Positions 6,113 through 14,210 of a stretch of 35,485 nucleotides of DNA are shown piece after piece (position 1 is the first letter of the stretch; each line of letters begins with the position of its first letter). The notes under the pieces were generated by a model, which had not been told where the DNA came from, ran no database searches, and saw only the letters and a program-made list of their open reading frames with translations. The stretch comes from Burkholderiaceae bacterium (GTDB lineage Bacteria > Pseudomonadota > Gammaproteobacteria > Burkholderiales > Burkholderiaceae_C). The DNA is taken from positions 1 to 35,485 of the forward strand of contig SCQQ01000063.1 in the NCBI GenBank assembly GCA_004299095.1. The letters are read 5' to 3'. The position numbers were made by a program, and so were the translations under genes.

Positions 6113-7786
6113 ATGGACGATGGCGCTGACGCCAAGACCCTGATTCACCGACGCATCACGATGGCTACTGTTTCTTCAGCGGACGCGCCGCGGACCGGTG
6201 CGCCGCGCCGCTTCTGGCTGTGGTTTGGCCTGCTGGCGACACTGCTGCTGGCGCTCTCGGCCGCACGGCCGCTGTCGGTTCCGGACGAAGGGCGCTACGC
6301 GGATATCAGCCGCTGGATGCTGGTATCGGGCGATTGGCTGGTGCCGCGGCTCGATGGCCTGCCGTTTTTTCACAAGCCGCCGCTCACGCACTGGCTGCAG
6401 GCCATCAGCATGGCGGTGTTCGGCGTCAGCCCCTGGTCCGCGCGCGTGCCGGGGGTGCTGCTCGCGCTGCTGATGGTGGCGGTCGTTTACCGCGTCGTGC
6501 GTGATCTGGGCGGTCGCGCCTTGGCCGGCCGCGCCGCCTTCATGCTCGGCGCCAGCGGCATGGTCCTGATCGGCGCGCAGTACGTCAACCACGATATCGG
6601 CGTGGCGGCGTGGATCACGGTCGCCATCGCCTGCTTCGCACGCTCGTTTGCCGAGGAGTTCCGGCCGCATGCCGGCTGGGCTTGCGCGGGGTTCCTGGCA
6701 TGCGCCCTGGGGCTGCTCACCAAGGGGCTGATCGGCGTCGCGCTGCCGGGCTTGGCGCTGTTCATTTGGGTCACCTGGACGCACCAGTGGCGCAAGGTCT
6801 GGCGCTTGCCCTGGGGCCGCGGCCTGGCGCTTTTCGTCGTGGTGGCTGTGCCGTGGTTCGTCCTGATCGCCTGGCGCTTCCGGGGCGCGTTCGAATACCT
6901 GTTTGGCGTGCAGCAGTTCGATCGCTACATCGACACCGGCTTCAACAATCGGCAGCCCTGGTGGTTCTTTCTGGCTGCGGTCGCACTGCTGCTGGCGCCC
7001 TGGATCGTTTTCGCCGTGCTGGAAGCGGCTGGGCAGATTCGTGAACGCTGGACGCGCGTGCGGCGCACGCCGTCCAACCGCTGGGTGGCGCTGTGCTGGA
7101 TCTGGTTCATCGCCATCCTGGTGTTTTTCAGCATCCCGCGCTCCAAGCTCATCGGCTACATCTTTCCGGCGATACCGCCGCTGGCCATTCTTGCCGCGCT
7201 TGGCTGGCAGCGCACCATGGCGGGGCGGCCGCGCGCCGTGCTGTGGTTTGGCGTGCTGGCCGCAATTCCCATCGTTCTTTCAACGGCGCTGACGCTGGGT
7301 TTTCCGTACATCGATCGCCAGCCGGTGGCGCGCGACGTGGGTCTCGAGCTGCGTTGCCGGCTTGCGCCCAGCGACGTGGTGCTGGTCACCGGCGGTTATC
7401 CGTTCGACTTGCCGTTCGTGGCGCGCACGCGCAAGCCGCTGGTGGTGCTGGACGATTGGCCGCAGTTGCGCAAGACCGAGCATGACACCTGGCGCCGCGA
7501 GCTGTTCGAGGCGGGCGATTTCCAGCCGGGGTTGGCTTCGGAAGTGCTGCGCTCACCCGATCTGGTGCAGAAGGACGCGCATGCGCCGGGCTACTGGCTG
7601 GTGCAGCGTGCCGACAAGGGCGCGCAGAATATTCCCGCGCCCGCCGGCTGGAATCTGGTGTTTCAGGGGCGCGCTTGGCGGTTGTTCCGGTCTACACCCG
7701 CAGAGGGAACGGCTGAGCCCGTTGCCGGGGCACCGAAGCGCGGCTGTTCGGAGGCCGCGAGCGCGCACGCAAAGACAAACGGATGA
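6113..7786 (+). CDS. ArnT-like GT39/GT83 membrane glycosyltransferase
   Basis: A 557-residue polytopic membrane protein of the ArnT/PMT class. These enzymes take a sugar from undecaprenyl phosphate on the periplasmic side and add it to an acceptor; ArnT adds aminoarabinose to lipid A phosphates. After the first helix (about 33-51) comes VPDEGRYADISRWML (56-70), corresponding to the acidic DE-R-Y-A motif of the first periplasmic loop. It is followed by DWLVPRLDGLPFFHKPPL, the second conserved loop of the family. About 11-12 helices occupy residues 33-420, with a soluble C-terminal domain after that. The length is close to ArnT (about 550). It abuts the PAP2 stop with no gap; an ATG at 6161 is an alternative start. 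No arnA/B/D genes are nearby, so the sugar is unlikely to be aminoarabinose made locally. Confidence 0.85.
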   Translation: MDDGADAKTLIHRRITMATVSSADAPRTGAPRRFWLWFGLLATLLLALSAARPLSVPDEGRYADISRWMLVSGDWLVPRLDGLPFFHKPPLTHWLQAISMAVFGVSPWSARVPGVLLALLMVAVVYRVVRDLGGRALAGRAAFMLGASGMVLIGAQYVNHDIGVAAWITVAIACFARSFAEEFRPHAGWACAGFLACALGLLTKGLIGVALPGLALFIWVTWTHQWRKVWRLPWGRGLALFVVVAVPWFVLIAWRFRGAFEYLFGVQQFDRYIDTGFNNRQPWWFFLAAVALLLAPWIVFAVLEAAGQIRERWTRVRRTPSNRWVALCWIWFIAILVFFSIPRSKLIGYIFPAIPPLAILAALGWQRTMAGRPRAVLWFGVLAAIPIVLSTALTLGFPYIDRQPVARDVGLELRCRLAPSDVVLVTGGYPFDLPFVARTRKPLVVLDDWPQLRKTEHDTWRRELFEAGDFQPGLASEVLRSPDLVQKDAHAPGYWLVQRADKGAQNIPAPAGWNLVFQGRAWRLFRSTPAEGTAEPVAGAPKRGCSEAASAHAKTNG

Positions 7787-7932
7787 CTGAACCAACACCA
7801 GGCCAGGACCGAGCGGCGCCGCTTGCCGATGGCGTTCGAAACCACCCCACGGCGCGGCCGCGTGCGTGGGTACGTTCAGTTGGCCGGCATGACCCCCAAG
7901 GGTTTTGAATGCGCTCCCTAGAATTGCGCCCC

Positions 7933-9606
7933 ATGGTTTCCGTCAAGACAGAGCTGTTGGCCGCGCTGGCTGCCGAACTGGAGAAGCTGGCGCCGGGCGT
8001 GGGCGCGCCGGCCGCTTTTGAATTACCCAAGCAGACGGGGCATGGCGACCTGGCCTGCACCGCAGCCTTGCAGTTGGCGCGCACGCTCAAAGCCAAGCCG
8101 CGCGACATCGCCGAGCGCCTGCGCGCTGCCTTGCTGGCGACCCCCGCGTTCGAACGCTGGGTGGCCGCGATCGAAATTGCCGGGCCCGGCTTCCTGAATC
8201 TGCAACTGAAGCCTGCAGCAAAGCAGCAGGTGGTGCACGCGGTGCTGTCCGAGGGCGAGCGCTTTGGCGCACAACCGGATCGCGGCCAGCGCATCATCGT
8301 TGAATTCGTGAGTGCCAACCCCACCGGGCCGCTGCACGTCGGCCATGGCCGGCAGGGTGCGCTCGGCGACGCTATCTGCAACCTGCTCGCGACGCAGGGC
8401 TGGCAGGTGCACCGCGAGTTCTATTACAACGACGCCGGCGTGCAGATCGATACGCTCGCGCACTCGGTGCAACTGCGCGCGCAGGGCGTCAAGCCGGGCG
8501 ATGCCGGCTGGCCCGAAGCAGCCTACAACGGCGATTACATCCAGGACATCGCCGACGACTTTCTGGCGCGCAAGAGCGTCAAGTCGGGCGATCGCGAATA
8601 CACCGCGAGCGGGAATGCGGCCGATCTCGACGGCATTCGCCAGTTTGCCGTGGCCTATCTGCGCCGCGAGCAGGACGAGGACTTGCGCGCATTCGGCGTG
8701 CGCTTCGACCAGTTCTATCTGGAGTCCAGCCTGTACCGCGATGGGCGCGTCCAGGCCGCGGTCGACCGCTTGGTCGCAGGCGGCAAGACCTACACAAAGG
8801 ACGGTGCCCTGTGGCTGCGCACCACCGACTATGGCGACGACAAGGATCGCGTCATGCGCAAGAGCGACGGCCACTACACCTATTTCGTGCCCGACGTGGC
8901 CTATCACGTGACCAAGTGGGAGCGCGGCTACCACAATGCGGTCAACATCCAGGGTACGGACCACCACGGCACCATCGCGCGCGTGCGCGCCGGCTTGCAG
9001 GCGATGGGCGCCGGCATTCCCAAGGGCTACCCCGACTACGTGCTGCACACCATGGTGCGCGTGGTGCGCGGCGGGCAGGAAGTCAAGATCAGCAAGCGCG
9101 CCGGCAGCTATGTGACGTTGCGCGACCTGATCGAATGGACCAGCGCGGACGCGGTGCGTTTCTTTTTGCTGTCGCGTAAACCGGACACCGAATACACCTT
9201 CGATGTCGACCTCGCCATCCAGAAAAACAACGATAATCCGGTGTATTACGTGCAGTACGCGCACGCACGCATTTGCTCGGTGCTGCACGCGTGGGGCGGT
9301 GACATGCAGACCTTGAAGAACGCGGATTTCGCGCCGCTGGATACACCGGCCGCGCAGGCGCTGATGCTGAAGCTGTCGGCCTATCCGGGCGTGCTGGCTG
9401 CGGCGGCGACCGACTTCGCTCCCCATGACATCACGTTTTACTTGCGCGAATTGGCGGCGGACTATCACCGTTACTACGACGCGGAGCGCATTCTGGTGGA
9501 TGACGTCGCGGTCAAAACGGCGCGCGTCGCCCTGGCGGCCGCGGTGGCGCAGGTATTGCGCAGCGGTTTGACGGTGTTGGGCGTATCGGCGCCCGCAAAG
9601 ATGTGA
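7933..9606 (+). CDS. argS: Arginyl-tRNA synthetase
   Basis: Class I aminoacyl-tRNA synthetase charging tRNA-Arg, 557 residues. The N-terminal additional domain (about 1-115) leads to [21 protein letters not shown], with the HIGH motif as HVGH (135-138). Further on are [12 protein letters not shown] and the degenerate KMSKS counterpart KISKR (385-389). The C-terminal DALR domain ends in [13 protein letters not shown], typical for bacterial ArgS. I chose the ATG at 7933 (MVSVKTELL) over an in-frame ATG at 7909 because homologues begin near this residue; the ribosome binding site is not decisive. The next gene starts only a base after the stop region, so argS, the SPOR gene and dsbA form the usual Burkholderiales block. 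Confidence 0.96.
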   Translation: MVSVKTELLAALAAELEKLAPGVGAPAAFELPKQTGHGDLACTAALQLARTLKAKPRDIAERLRAALLATPAFERWVAAIEIAGPGFLNLQLKPAAKQQVVHAVLSEGERFGAQPDRGQRIIVEFVSANPTGPLHVGHGRQGALGDAICNLLATQGWQVHREFYYNDAGVQIDTLAHSVQLRAQGVKPGDAGWPEAAYNGDYIQDIADDFLARKSVKSGDREYTASGNAADLDGIRQFAVAYLRREQDEDLRAFGVRFDQFYLESSLYRDGRVQAAVDRLVAGGKTYTKDGALWLRTTDYGDDKDRVMRKSDGHYTYFVPDVAYHVTKWERGYHNAVNIQGTDHHGTIARVRAGLQAMGAGIPKGYPDYVLHTMVRVVRGGQEVKISKRAGSYVTLRDLIEWTSADAVRFFLLSRKPDTEYTFDVDLAIQKNNDNPVYYVQYAHARICSVLHAWGGDMQTLKNADFAPLDTPAAQALMLKLSAYPGVLAAAATDFAPHDITFYLRELAADYHRYYDAERILVDDVAVKTARVALAAAVAQVLRSGLTVLGVSAPAKM

Positions 9607-9607
9607 G

Positions 9608-10399
9608 ATGCGATCGTTCATGATGAAATCGAGGCAACGCGGCGGCACCGTTTTCGGTGTGATTTTTGGCTTGGTGGCAGGCCTGGCGGTCGCGCTCGTG
9701 GTGGCGATTTACGTCACCAAGGTGCCGGTGCCGTTTGTCCACCACCAGGCATCGCGCAGCCCGCTGCAAGACGAAGCGGAGGCCGAACGCAACCGCAACT
9801 GGAATCCCAACGCTGGCCTGCAGAGTCCGGTGGGCGCGGATTCGTCCGCCAATCCGGCGGGCGTGGCCAGCGGCAGCGTCACGCCCGCGCCTTCGCCCAC
9901 GACCGGGCTGGTTCCGGCCGAGGTGCCTGGGGTCACGCCGCCGGCCTCGACCTCGTCATCCGCCACGCCGCCCACCATGCCATTGGCCGGGAACTTGCCT
10001 GCCCCGAATCCGACCGTGACAGCGCCGGGCAAGGGGGTGCGGTCGGCGCCGGTTCGATCCGCACAGACACCCTTGGCCGATCCGCTCGGGGCACTGGTGG
10101 CGTCGCGCACGCCGTCACGCGAGTCCGCCGCGCATGCGGGCAGCAATGCCGCCTTGTCTGATCCGTTCCTGTATTACGTCCAGGCGGGCGCATTTCGCAA
10201 TTCGCAGGACGCCGACGCGCAGCGCGCGCGCTTGTCGCTGCTGGGCGTGGAAGCGCGCGTGAGCGAGCGCGACCAGTCCGGGCGGCGTGTCTACCGCGTG
10301 CGCGTCGGTCCGTTCCAGGACCACACCAGCGCCAATCAGGTGCAAACCCAGTTGGCCAGCAACGGTTTCGACGCCGCGCTGGTGCGCGAGCAGCGCTGA
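9608..10399 (+). CDS. SPOR-domain protein (FtsN-like)
   Basis: A 263-residue bitopic inner-membrane protein. A short basic cytoplasmic tail is followed by one membrane helix (about 14-36) and a long Pro/Ser/Thr/Ala-rich periplasmic linker (about 60-180). A C-terminal SPOR domain (about 186-261) contains YYVQAGAFRNSQDAD and YRVRVGPFQDHTSAN. SPOR domains bind denuded glycan strands at division sites, and FtsN-like proteins take part in cell division. Its place directly after argS and before dsbA is the common arrangement in Burkholderiales. The linker is low complexity and poorly conserved by nature. The start could be 9608 or the ATGs at 9620/9623. Whether it is the true FtsN or another SPOR protein cannot be told from the sequence. 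Confidence 0.88.
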   Translation: MRSFMMKSRQRGGTVFGVIFGLVAGLAVALVVAIYVTKVPVPFVHHQASRSPLQDEAEAERNRNWNPNAGLQSPVGADSSANPAGVASGSVTPAPSPTTGLVPAEVPGVTPPASTSSSATPPTMPLAGNLPAPNPTVTAPGKGVRSAPVRSAQTPLADPLGALVASRTPSRESAAHAGSNAALSDPFLYYVQAGAFRNSQDADAQRARLSLLGVEARVSERDQSGRRVYRVRVGPFQDHTSANQVQTQLASNGFDAALVREQR

Positions 10400-10415
10400 T
10401 CCGGGCTCATCGCCT

Positions 10416-10422
10416 GGAACTT
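10416..10422 (+). promoter_or_regulatory. Possible sigma-E-like -35 element before dsbA
   Basis: GGAACTT, identical to the -35 core of sigma-E promoters, lies 48 bases before the dsbA start. The expected -10 region about 16 bases downstream reads CTTTCGTATC and does not match the TCAAA/TCTGA type well. A seven-base match can arise by chance in a window this size. Envelope-stress control of a dsb gene would make sense, but this is a weak call. Confidence 0.2.
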
Positions 10423-10470
10423 CCGGCGCTCGGGTACGCTTTCGTATCGAATGAATTGGAGAAGCAGACC

Positions 10471-11106
10471 ATGAAACGACGTGCATTTGCCTTGAGTACC
10501 GTTACAGCCGCGCTGGCGCCGCTGTGGCTGCCAGCCACGGCACAGGCCGCGGACGAGGGCTACATCACCTTGAAAACACCCGTGCCGACCGACGTGCCGG
10601 CCGGCAAGGTGCGCGTGATCGAGTTTTTCTCGTACGGCTGCATCCATTGCATGCATTTCGCGCCGATCCTGTCGGCGTGGGAGAAAGACAAGGCGCCTGC
10701 CGAAGGGGCCGACTTGCGTCTGGTGCACGTGGGCTTCAGCAAGGCGTTCGAGCCGCTGCAGAAGATCTTTTACGCGCTTGAAGCCATTGGCCAGCGCGAC
10801 AAGGTGCACGAGAAGCTCTTCACGGCGTTGCAAGTCGACAAGATCCGGCTGGATCAGCCCGACGTGCTGTTCCCATGGATGGCGAAAAACGGCGTCGACC
10901 GTACCAAGTTCGAAGCGGCGTACAACTCGTTCGGCGTGGCGACCCAGGTGCGCCGCGCCAACGAGCTGCAGGAGGCTTATCAGGTGGAAGGCACGCCGGC
11001 CCTGGGGATCGCCGGCAAGTACTACACCGATGGCTCCATGGCGCGCGGCTTCGACCGCATGCTGCAAATCACCGATACGCTGGTGGCCAAGGAGCGCAAG
11101 GCTTAG
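10471..11106 (+). CDS. dsbA: Thiol:disulfide interchange protein DsbA
   Basis: Periplasmic thioredoxin-fold oxidase that introduces disulfide bonds into secreted proteins, 211 residues. A signal peptide covers about residues 1-27 (MKRRAF, hydrophobic core, TAQA-AD). The active site is FFSYGCIHCMHF with Cys57 and Cys60, and the conserved cis-proline is in VEGTPALG (Thr175-Pro176). The active-site dipeptide is Ile-His rather than the Pro-His of E. coli DsbA, which may shift its redox potential. GGAGAAG at 10457-10463 precedes the ATG at 10471 and fixes the start there rather than at the upstream in-frame TTG. It is reoxidised by DsbB in other bacteria; no dsbB is seen here. A strong terminator follows. 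Confidence 0.93.
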   Translation: MKRRAFALSTVTAALAPLWLPATAQAADEGYITLKTPVPTDVPAGKVRVIEFFSYGCIHCMHFAPILSAWEKDKAPAEGADLRLVHVGFSKAFEPLQKIFYALEAIGQRDKVHEKLFTALQVDKIRLDQPDVLFPWMAKNGVDRTKFEAAYNSFGVATQVRRANELQEAYQVEGTPALGIAGKYYTDGSMARGFDRMLQITDTLVAKERKA

Positions 11107-11140
11107 GAGCTTGGGTCGCGGAACGCGCCCGCCGTTTTGG

Positions 11141-11167
11141 AAAACCCGCGGCCCGCGGGTTTTCTTT
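11141..11167 (+). terminator. Rho-independent terminator after dsbA
   Basis: AAAACCCGC (11141-11149) pairs perfectly with GCGGGTTTT (11155-11163) around a five-base loop, followed by CTTTT. The AT arms give a T-rich 3' tail. It lies 35 bases after the dsbA stop and ends the argS-SPOR-dsbA unit. Confidence 0.85.
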
Positions 11168-11208
11168 TGGGTGTCGCGCAGGCGGCCGGATGCCGGGCAC
11201 CAGACCCC

Positions 11209-11214
11209 TACAAT
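11209..11214 (+). promoter_or_regulatory. Candidate -10 element for lptA-lptB-rpoN
   Basis: TACAAT matches five of six positions of the sigma-70 -10 consensus and lies between the dsbA terminator and the lptA start. No good -35 hexamer is visible 16-18 bases upstream. The terminator just before it makes a separate promoter here necessary, which supports the position. Confidence 0.4.
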
Positions 11215-11248
11215 CTTTGCGACAAAACCAGTCGGAAATGTGCATCAA

Positions 11249-11887
11249 ATGAATCGAGCGGCCCTTCTGCTTCGGAGCGCCTTGCGCGCGAGCGCTGTGG
11301 TGGCGCTGTTGGCGTGGGCGGCGCTGCCGGCGTGGGCCGATCTGGCCGACAAAGAGCAGCCGATGCACATCGAATCGGACGCGCTGCGCTACGAGAGCCA
11401 GCAGCAACTCTCGATCTTTACTGGCAACGTGGTGGTGACCAAAGGGACCATCATCATGCGCGGCGCGCGGTTGGAAGTGCGGCAGGACAGCGCGGGCAAT
11501 CAGAGCGCCACCATATTCGGTGCGCCCGGCAAGCGCGCGTTTTTCCACCAGAAGCGCGAGGGCCTGAACGAGTTCGTCGAAGGCGAAGGCAACCGCATCG
11601 ACTACGACGGCAAAACGGATATCGTGAAATTCATCGGCGACGCCGAAGCGCGCCGCCTGGTCGGTACCAAGGTGCAGGACGACATCAAGGGTGCCGTAAT
11701 CACCTACAACAACGTGACCGAGGTTTACACCGTCGATAGCGGCGCCGCGGCGGCTGGCGCTGCCAACCCGGGTGGACGGGTGCGGGCGCTGCTGATGCCG
11801 CAAGACACCGGGCCGAATGCGAAGAAAGGTACGCCAGCCCCCGTGCCGCTGAAACCGTCCACGCAGCTGCCGGGAGCCAAACATTGA
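11249..11887 (+). CDS. lptA: Lipopolysaccharide transport periplasmic protein LptA
   Basis: Periplasmic bridge protein of the Lpt machine that carries lipopolysaccharide from the inner to the outer membrane, 212 residues. A signal peptide ends near residue 30 (ALPAWA-DL). The OstA-type beta-jellyroll begins QPMHIESDALRYESQQQLSIF and continues with GNVVVTKGTIIMRGARLEV and FVEGEGNRIDYDGKTDIV, all typical of LptA. The C-terminal tail (about 160-212) is Pro/Ala-rich and variable. The start is the ATG at 11249; a nearby ATG at 11238 is out of frame and soon stops. lptB follows with a four-base overlap. Unusually, no lptC or kdsC precedes it: the upstream gene is dsbA on a separate transcript. Confidence 0.93.
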   Translation: MNRAALLLRSALRASAVVALLAWAALPAWADLADKEQPMHIESDALRYESQQQLSIFTGNVVVTKGTIIMRGARLEVRQDSAGNQSATIFGAPGKRAFFHQKREGLNEFVEGEGNRIDYDGKTDIVKFIGDAEARRLVGTKVQDDIKGAVITYNNVTEVYTVDSGAAAAGAANPGGRVRALLMPQDTGPNAKKGTPAPVPLKPSTQLPGAKH

Positions 11888-12669
11888 ACGACGTCGACGG
11901 CGCGCTGGCGCCGGCGCAGCCCGTGCACACCAGCCGCCTGCTGGTGCACGGGCTGCGCAAGAAGTATGGCGCGCGCCAGGTGGTGCACGACGTTTCGCTG
12001 GAGGTGCACAGCGGAGAGGTGGTCGGCCTGCTCGGGCCCAACGGCGCGGGCAAGACGACGTCGTTCTACATGATCGTCGGGCTGGTGCGCGCTGACGCCG
12101 GCTCGATTTCCATCGACGACGAACCGATCGAACACCTGCCCATCCACCGGCGCTCGCGCATGGGTCTGTCCTACCTGCCGCAGGAAGCGTCGATTTTTCG
12201 CCGACTCACGGTGGCGCAGAACGTGCGCGCGGTGCTGGAACTGCAACGCGATGAGAACGGCAAGGCACTGCCGCGCGCCGAAATCGAAAGCCGCCTCACG
12301 CACCTGCTGGAGCAGTTGCACGTGGAGGAATTGCGCGATTCGCCGGCGCCGGCGCTGTCGGGCGGCGAGCGCCGGCGCGTCGAGATCGCGCGAGCGCTGG
12401 CCACCCAGCCGCGCTTCATCCTGCTGGACGAGCCGTTTGCCGGCATCGATCCGATCGCCGTGATCGAAATCCAGCGCATCGTGGCGTTCCTGAAAGGGCG
12501 CGGCATCGGCGTGCTGATCACCGACCACAACGTGCGCGAGACGTTGGGCATCTGCGACCACGCCGTGATCATCAGCGAAGGCCGCGTGCTGGCCTCGGGC
12601 AATGCCGAGCAGATCGTCGAAAACCCGGATGTGCGTCGCGTGTACCTGGGCGAGCACTTCAAACTCTGA
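11884..12669 (+). CDS. lptB: LPS export ABC transporter ATP-binding protein LptB
   Basis: Cytoplasmic ATPase of the LptB2FGC complex that extracts lipopolysaccharide from the inner membrane, 261 residues. Motifs: Walker A GPNGAGKTT (51-59), the LptB-typical LSYLPQEASIFRRLTV, signature LSGGERRR (158-165), Walker B ILLDEPFAGIDP with Asp182-Glu183, and H-loop ITDHNVRETL. The start appears to be a TTG at 11884 overlapping the lptA stop as TTGA. About 15 extra N-terminal residues precede the usual domain start, so a later start is possible, but no in-frame ATG offers one. The stop overlaps the rpoN start (TGATG). LptF, LptG and LptC are not in this window. Confidence 0.95.
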   Translation: MNDVDGALAPAQPVHTSRLLVHGLRKKYGARQVVHDVSLEVHSGEVVGLLGPNGAGKTTSFYMIVGLVRADAGSISIDDEPIEHLPIHRRSRMGLSYLPQEASIFRRLTVAQNVRAVLELQRDENGKALPRAEIESRLTHLLEQLHVEELRDSPAPALSGGERRRVEIARALATQPRFILLDEPFAGIDPIAVIEIQRIVAFLKGRGIGVLITDHNVRETLGICDHAVIISEGRVLASGNAEQIVENPDVRRVYLGEHFKL

Positions 12670-14210
12670 TGCAAACCGGTCTCTCGGTACGGCTCGGCCA
12701 GCAACTGGTGCTCACGCCCCAGTTGCAGCAGGCGCTGCATTTGTTGCAACTCTCCACGCCGGAATTGCAGGAAGAGATCGAGCGGATGGTGGCCGACAAC
12801 CCGTTTCTGGAGGTTGCCGAAGATGCGGGCGCCGCGAATTTCGATGCGGCCGTGCCGCCAGGCGAACCGGATGGATCGGCCGATTGGGATGGGGCGTCGG
12901 ATGCCGGCGAGCTCGACGACGCGGGCGCTGAAATCACCCAGGCGCTGCCCGATGACGAGCGCGGTGATCTCGGGCCGACGGCAGACCGCGACCGCTGGGA
13001 AACGGGTGGCGCGCCGTCCGAAGGACCAGACGACGACCCGGCGGACTATTGGGCGGCCGGCGAATCGCTCGCGCAACACCTGCATTTCCAGGCGAACTTG
13101 CTGCGTCTGGAACCGGAGGATGCGGCCGCGCTCCATTTTCTGATCGACGCACTGGAACCCGACGGCTACCTCGAGGACTCGCTCGCCGAACTGGCCGCAA
13201 CCTTGGTCGAAGACGCGGACAGCCTGGACAGCATGCAGGACCTGGTGCAGCGCCTGCGCCGCGCGCTGTTGCTGCTGCAGACCCTGGACCCAAGCGGCGT
13301 GGGTGCGCACGATCTGATCGAATGTCTGACGTTGCAACTGCGCGCGCGGCGTGCTGAGACGCGCGGCGGCGACGCTGATGATGGAAGTACGCTCGACACC
13401 GCGCTGGCGCTGTGCGCGCTGGATGGTGCCGCTGCGCTCCTGGCCGAGGGTGACGCCGACCGGCTGGCGCGCGTGCTGGAGACCGACGCCGCCGCAGTGC
13501 GTGTGGCGTTGCGCCTGATCGGGCGCCTGGAACCGAGTCCCGGCCGCCGTTTCGCCGACTTGACCGGCCAGGTTGTGGTGCCGGAAATCATCGTCACGCC
13601 CAGCCGGACCGATCCGGCGCGCTGGCTGGTGGAACTGAACTCCGCGGTCGTACCGACGTTGGCGGTACACGAGGTGTACGCCGCCACGCTGCAGAAAGGC
13701 AGGGATGCGGCGCACGCCGAGCTCAGGCAGCGGCTGCAACAGGCCCGCGGTTTCGTCAAGGGCGTGCACCAGCGTGCCGAAACGGTGCTGCGCGTGGCGC
13801 GCTCCATCGTCGCGCGGCAGGCCGACTTCTTCGCGCACGGCCCGGTCGCGCTGCGGCCGCTGGCGCAACGCGAGTTGGCCACGGAACTGGGGTTGCACGA
13901 ATCGACGATTTCACGCGCGACCGCGGGCAAGTACATGGCCACCCCGAGGGGCACGTACGAACTCAAGTATTTTTTTGGGTCGTCGGTTGGTTCCGGAAGC
14001 GGCGCCGAAGGCGTCTCCGGCACCGCGGCGCAGGCGTGGATCAAGCAACTGATTGCAGCCGAAGACGCCCACAACCCGCTGTCGGACGGGCAACTGGTCG
14101 AGCAGCTCGAGAGCCACGGGATTCACTGCGCGCGCCGCACGGTGGCCAAATACCGCGAAGCGCTGCGCATTCCCGCGGCGGCCGTACGCCGCGCCCGGAG
14201 CGCCCCATGA
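12669..14210 (+). CDS. rpoN: RNA polymerase sigma-54 factor RpoN
   Basis: Alternative sigma factor for promoters of the -24/-12 type, which need enhancer-binding activators, 513 residues. Region I at the N-terminus reads QQLVLTPQLQQALHLLQLS (about 11-29) and ends at NPFLEV. An acidic, Asp/Glu-rich linker (about 55-130) corresponds to region II. The core-binding and helix-turn-helix region includes RELATELGLHESTISRATAGKY (401-422). The diagnostic RpoN box ARRTVAKYRE is at 488-497. The start overlaps the lptB stop, so it is coupled to lptAB, the usual proteobacterial arrangement. The gene normally found after rpoN (hpf/raiA or ptsN) is replaced here by an rRNA methyltransferase overlapping by four bases. 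Confidence 0.97.
   Translation: MQTGLSVRLGQQLVLTPQLQQALHLLQLSTPELQEEIERMVADNPFLEVAEDAGAANFDAAVPPGEPDGSADWDGASDAGELDDAGAEITQALPDDERGDLGPTADRDRWETGGAPSEGPDDDPADYWAAGESLAQHLHFQANLLRLEPEDAAALHFLIDALEPDGYLEDSLAELAATLVEDADSLDSMQDLVQRLRRALLLLQTLDPSGVGAHDLIECLTLQLRARRAETRGGDADDGSTLDTALALCALDGAAALLAEGDADRLARVLETDAAAVRVALRLIGRLEPSPGRRFADLTGQVVVPEIIVTPSRTDPARWLVELNSAVVPTLAVHEVYAATLQKGRDAAHAELRQRLQQARGFVKGVHQRAETVLRVARSIVARQADFFAHGPVALRPLAQRELATELGLHESTISRATAGKYMATPRGTYELKYFFGSSVGSGSGAEGVSGTAAQAWIKQLIAAEDAHNPLSDGQLVEQLESHGIHCARRTVAKYREALRIPAAAVRRARSAP

Noticed and set aside
2867-7786. Classical aminoarabinose (arn) operon
   Set aside because: Only ArnC-like and ArnT-like members are present; no arnA, arnB, arnD, arnE or arnF is seen, and the deacetylase is of the YdjC rather than the ArnD type.
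8023-9648. Long minus-strand frame opposite argS
   Set aside because: Same compositional shadow; no recognisable domain and argS is unmistakable.
12171-13898. 575-codon minus-strand frame opposite lptB and rpoN
   Set aside because: Shadow frame with Arg/Gln-rich content; the coding strand shows LptB and RpoN motifs throughout.
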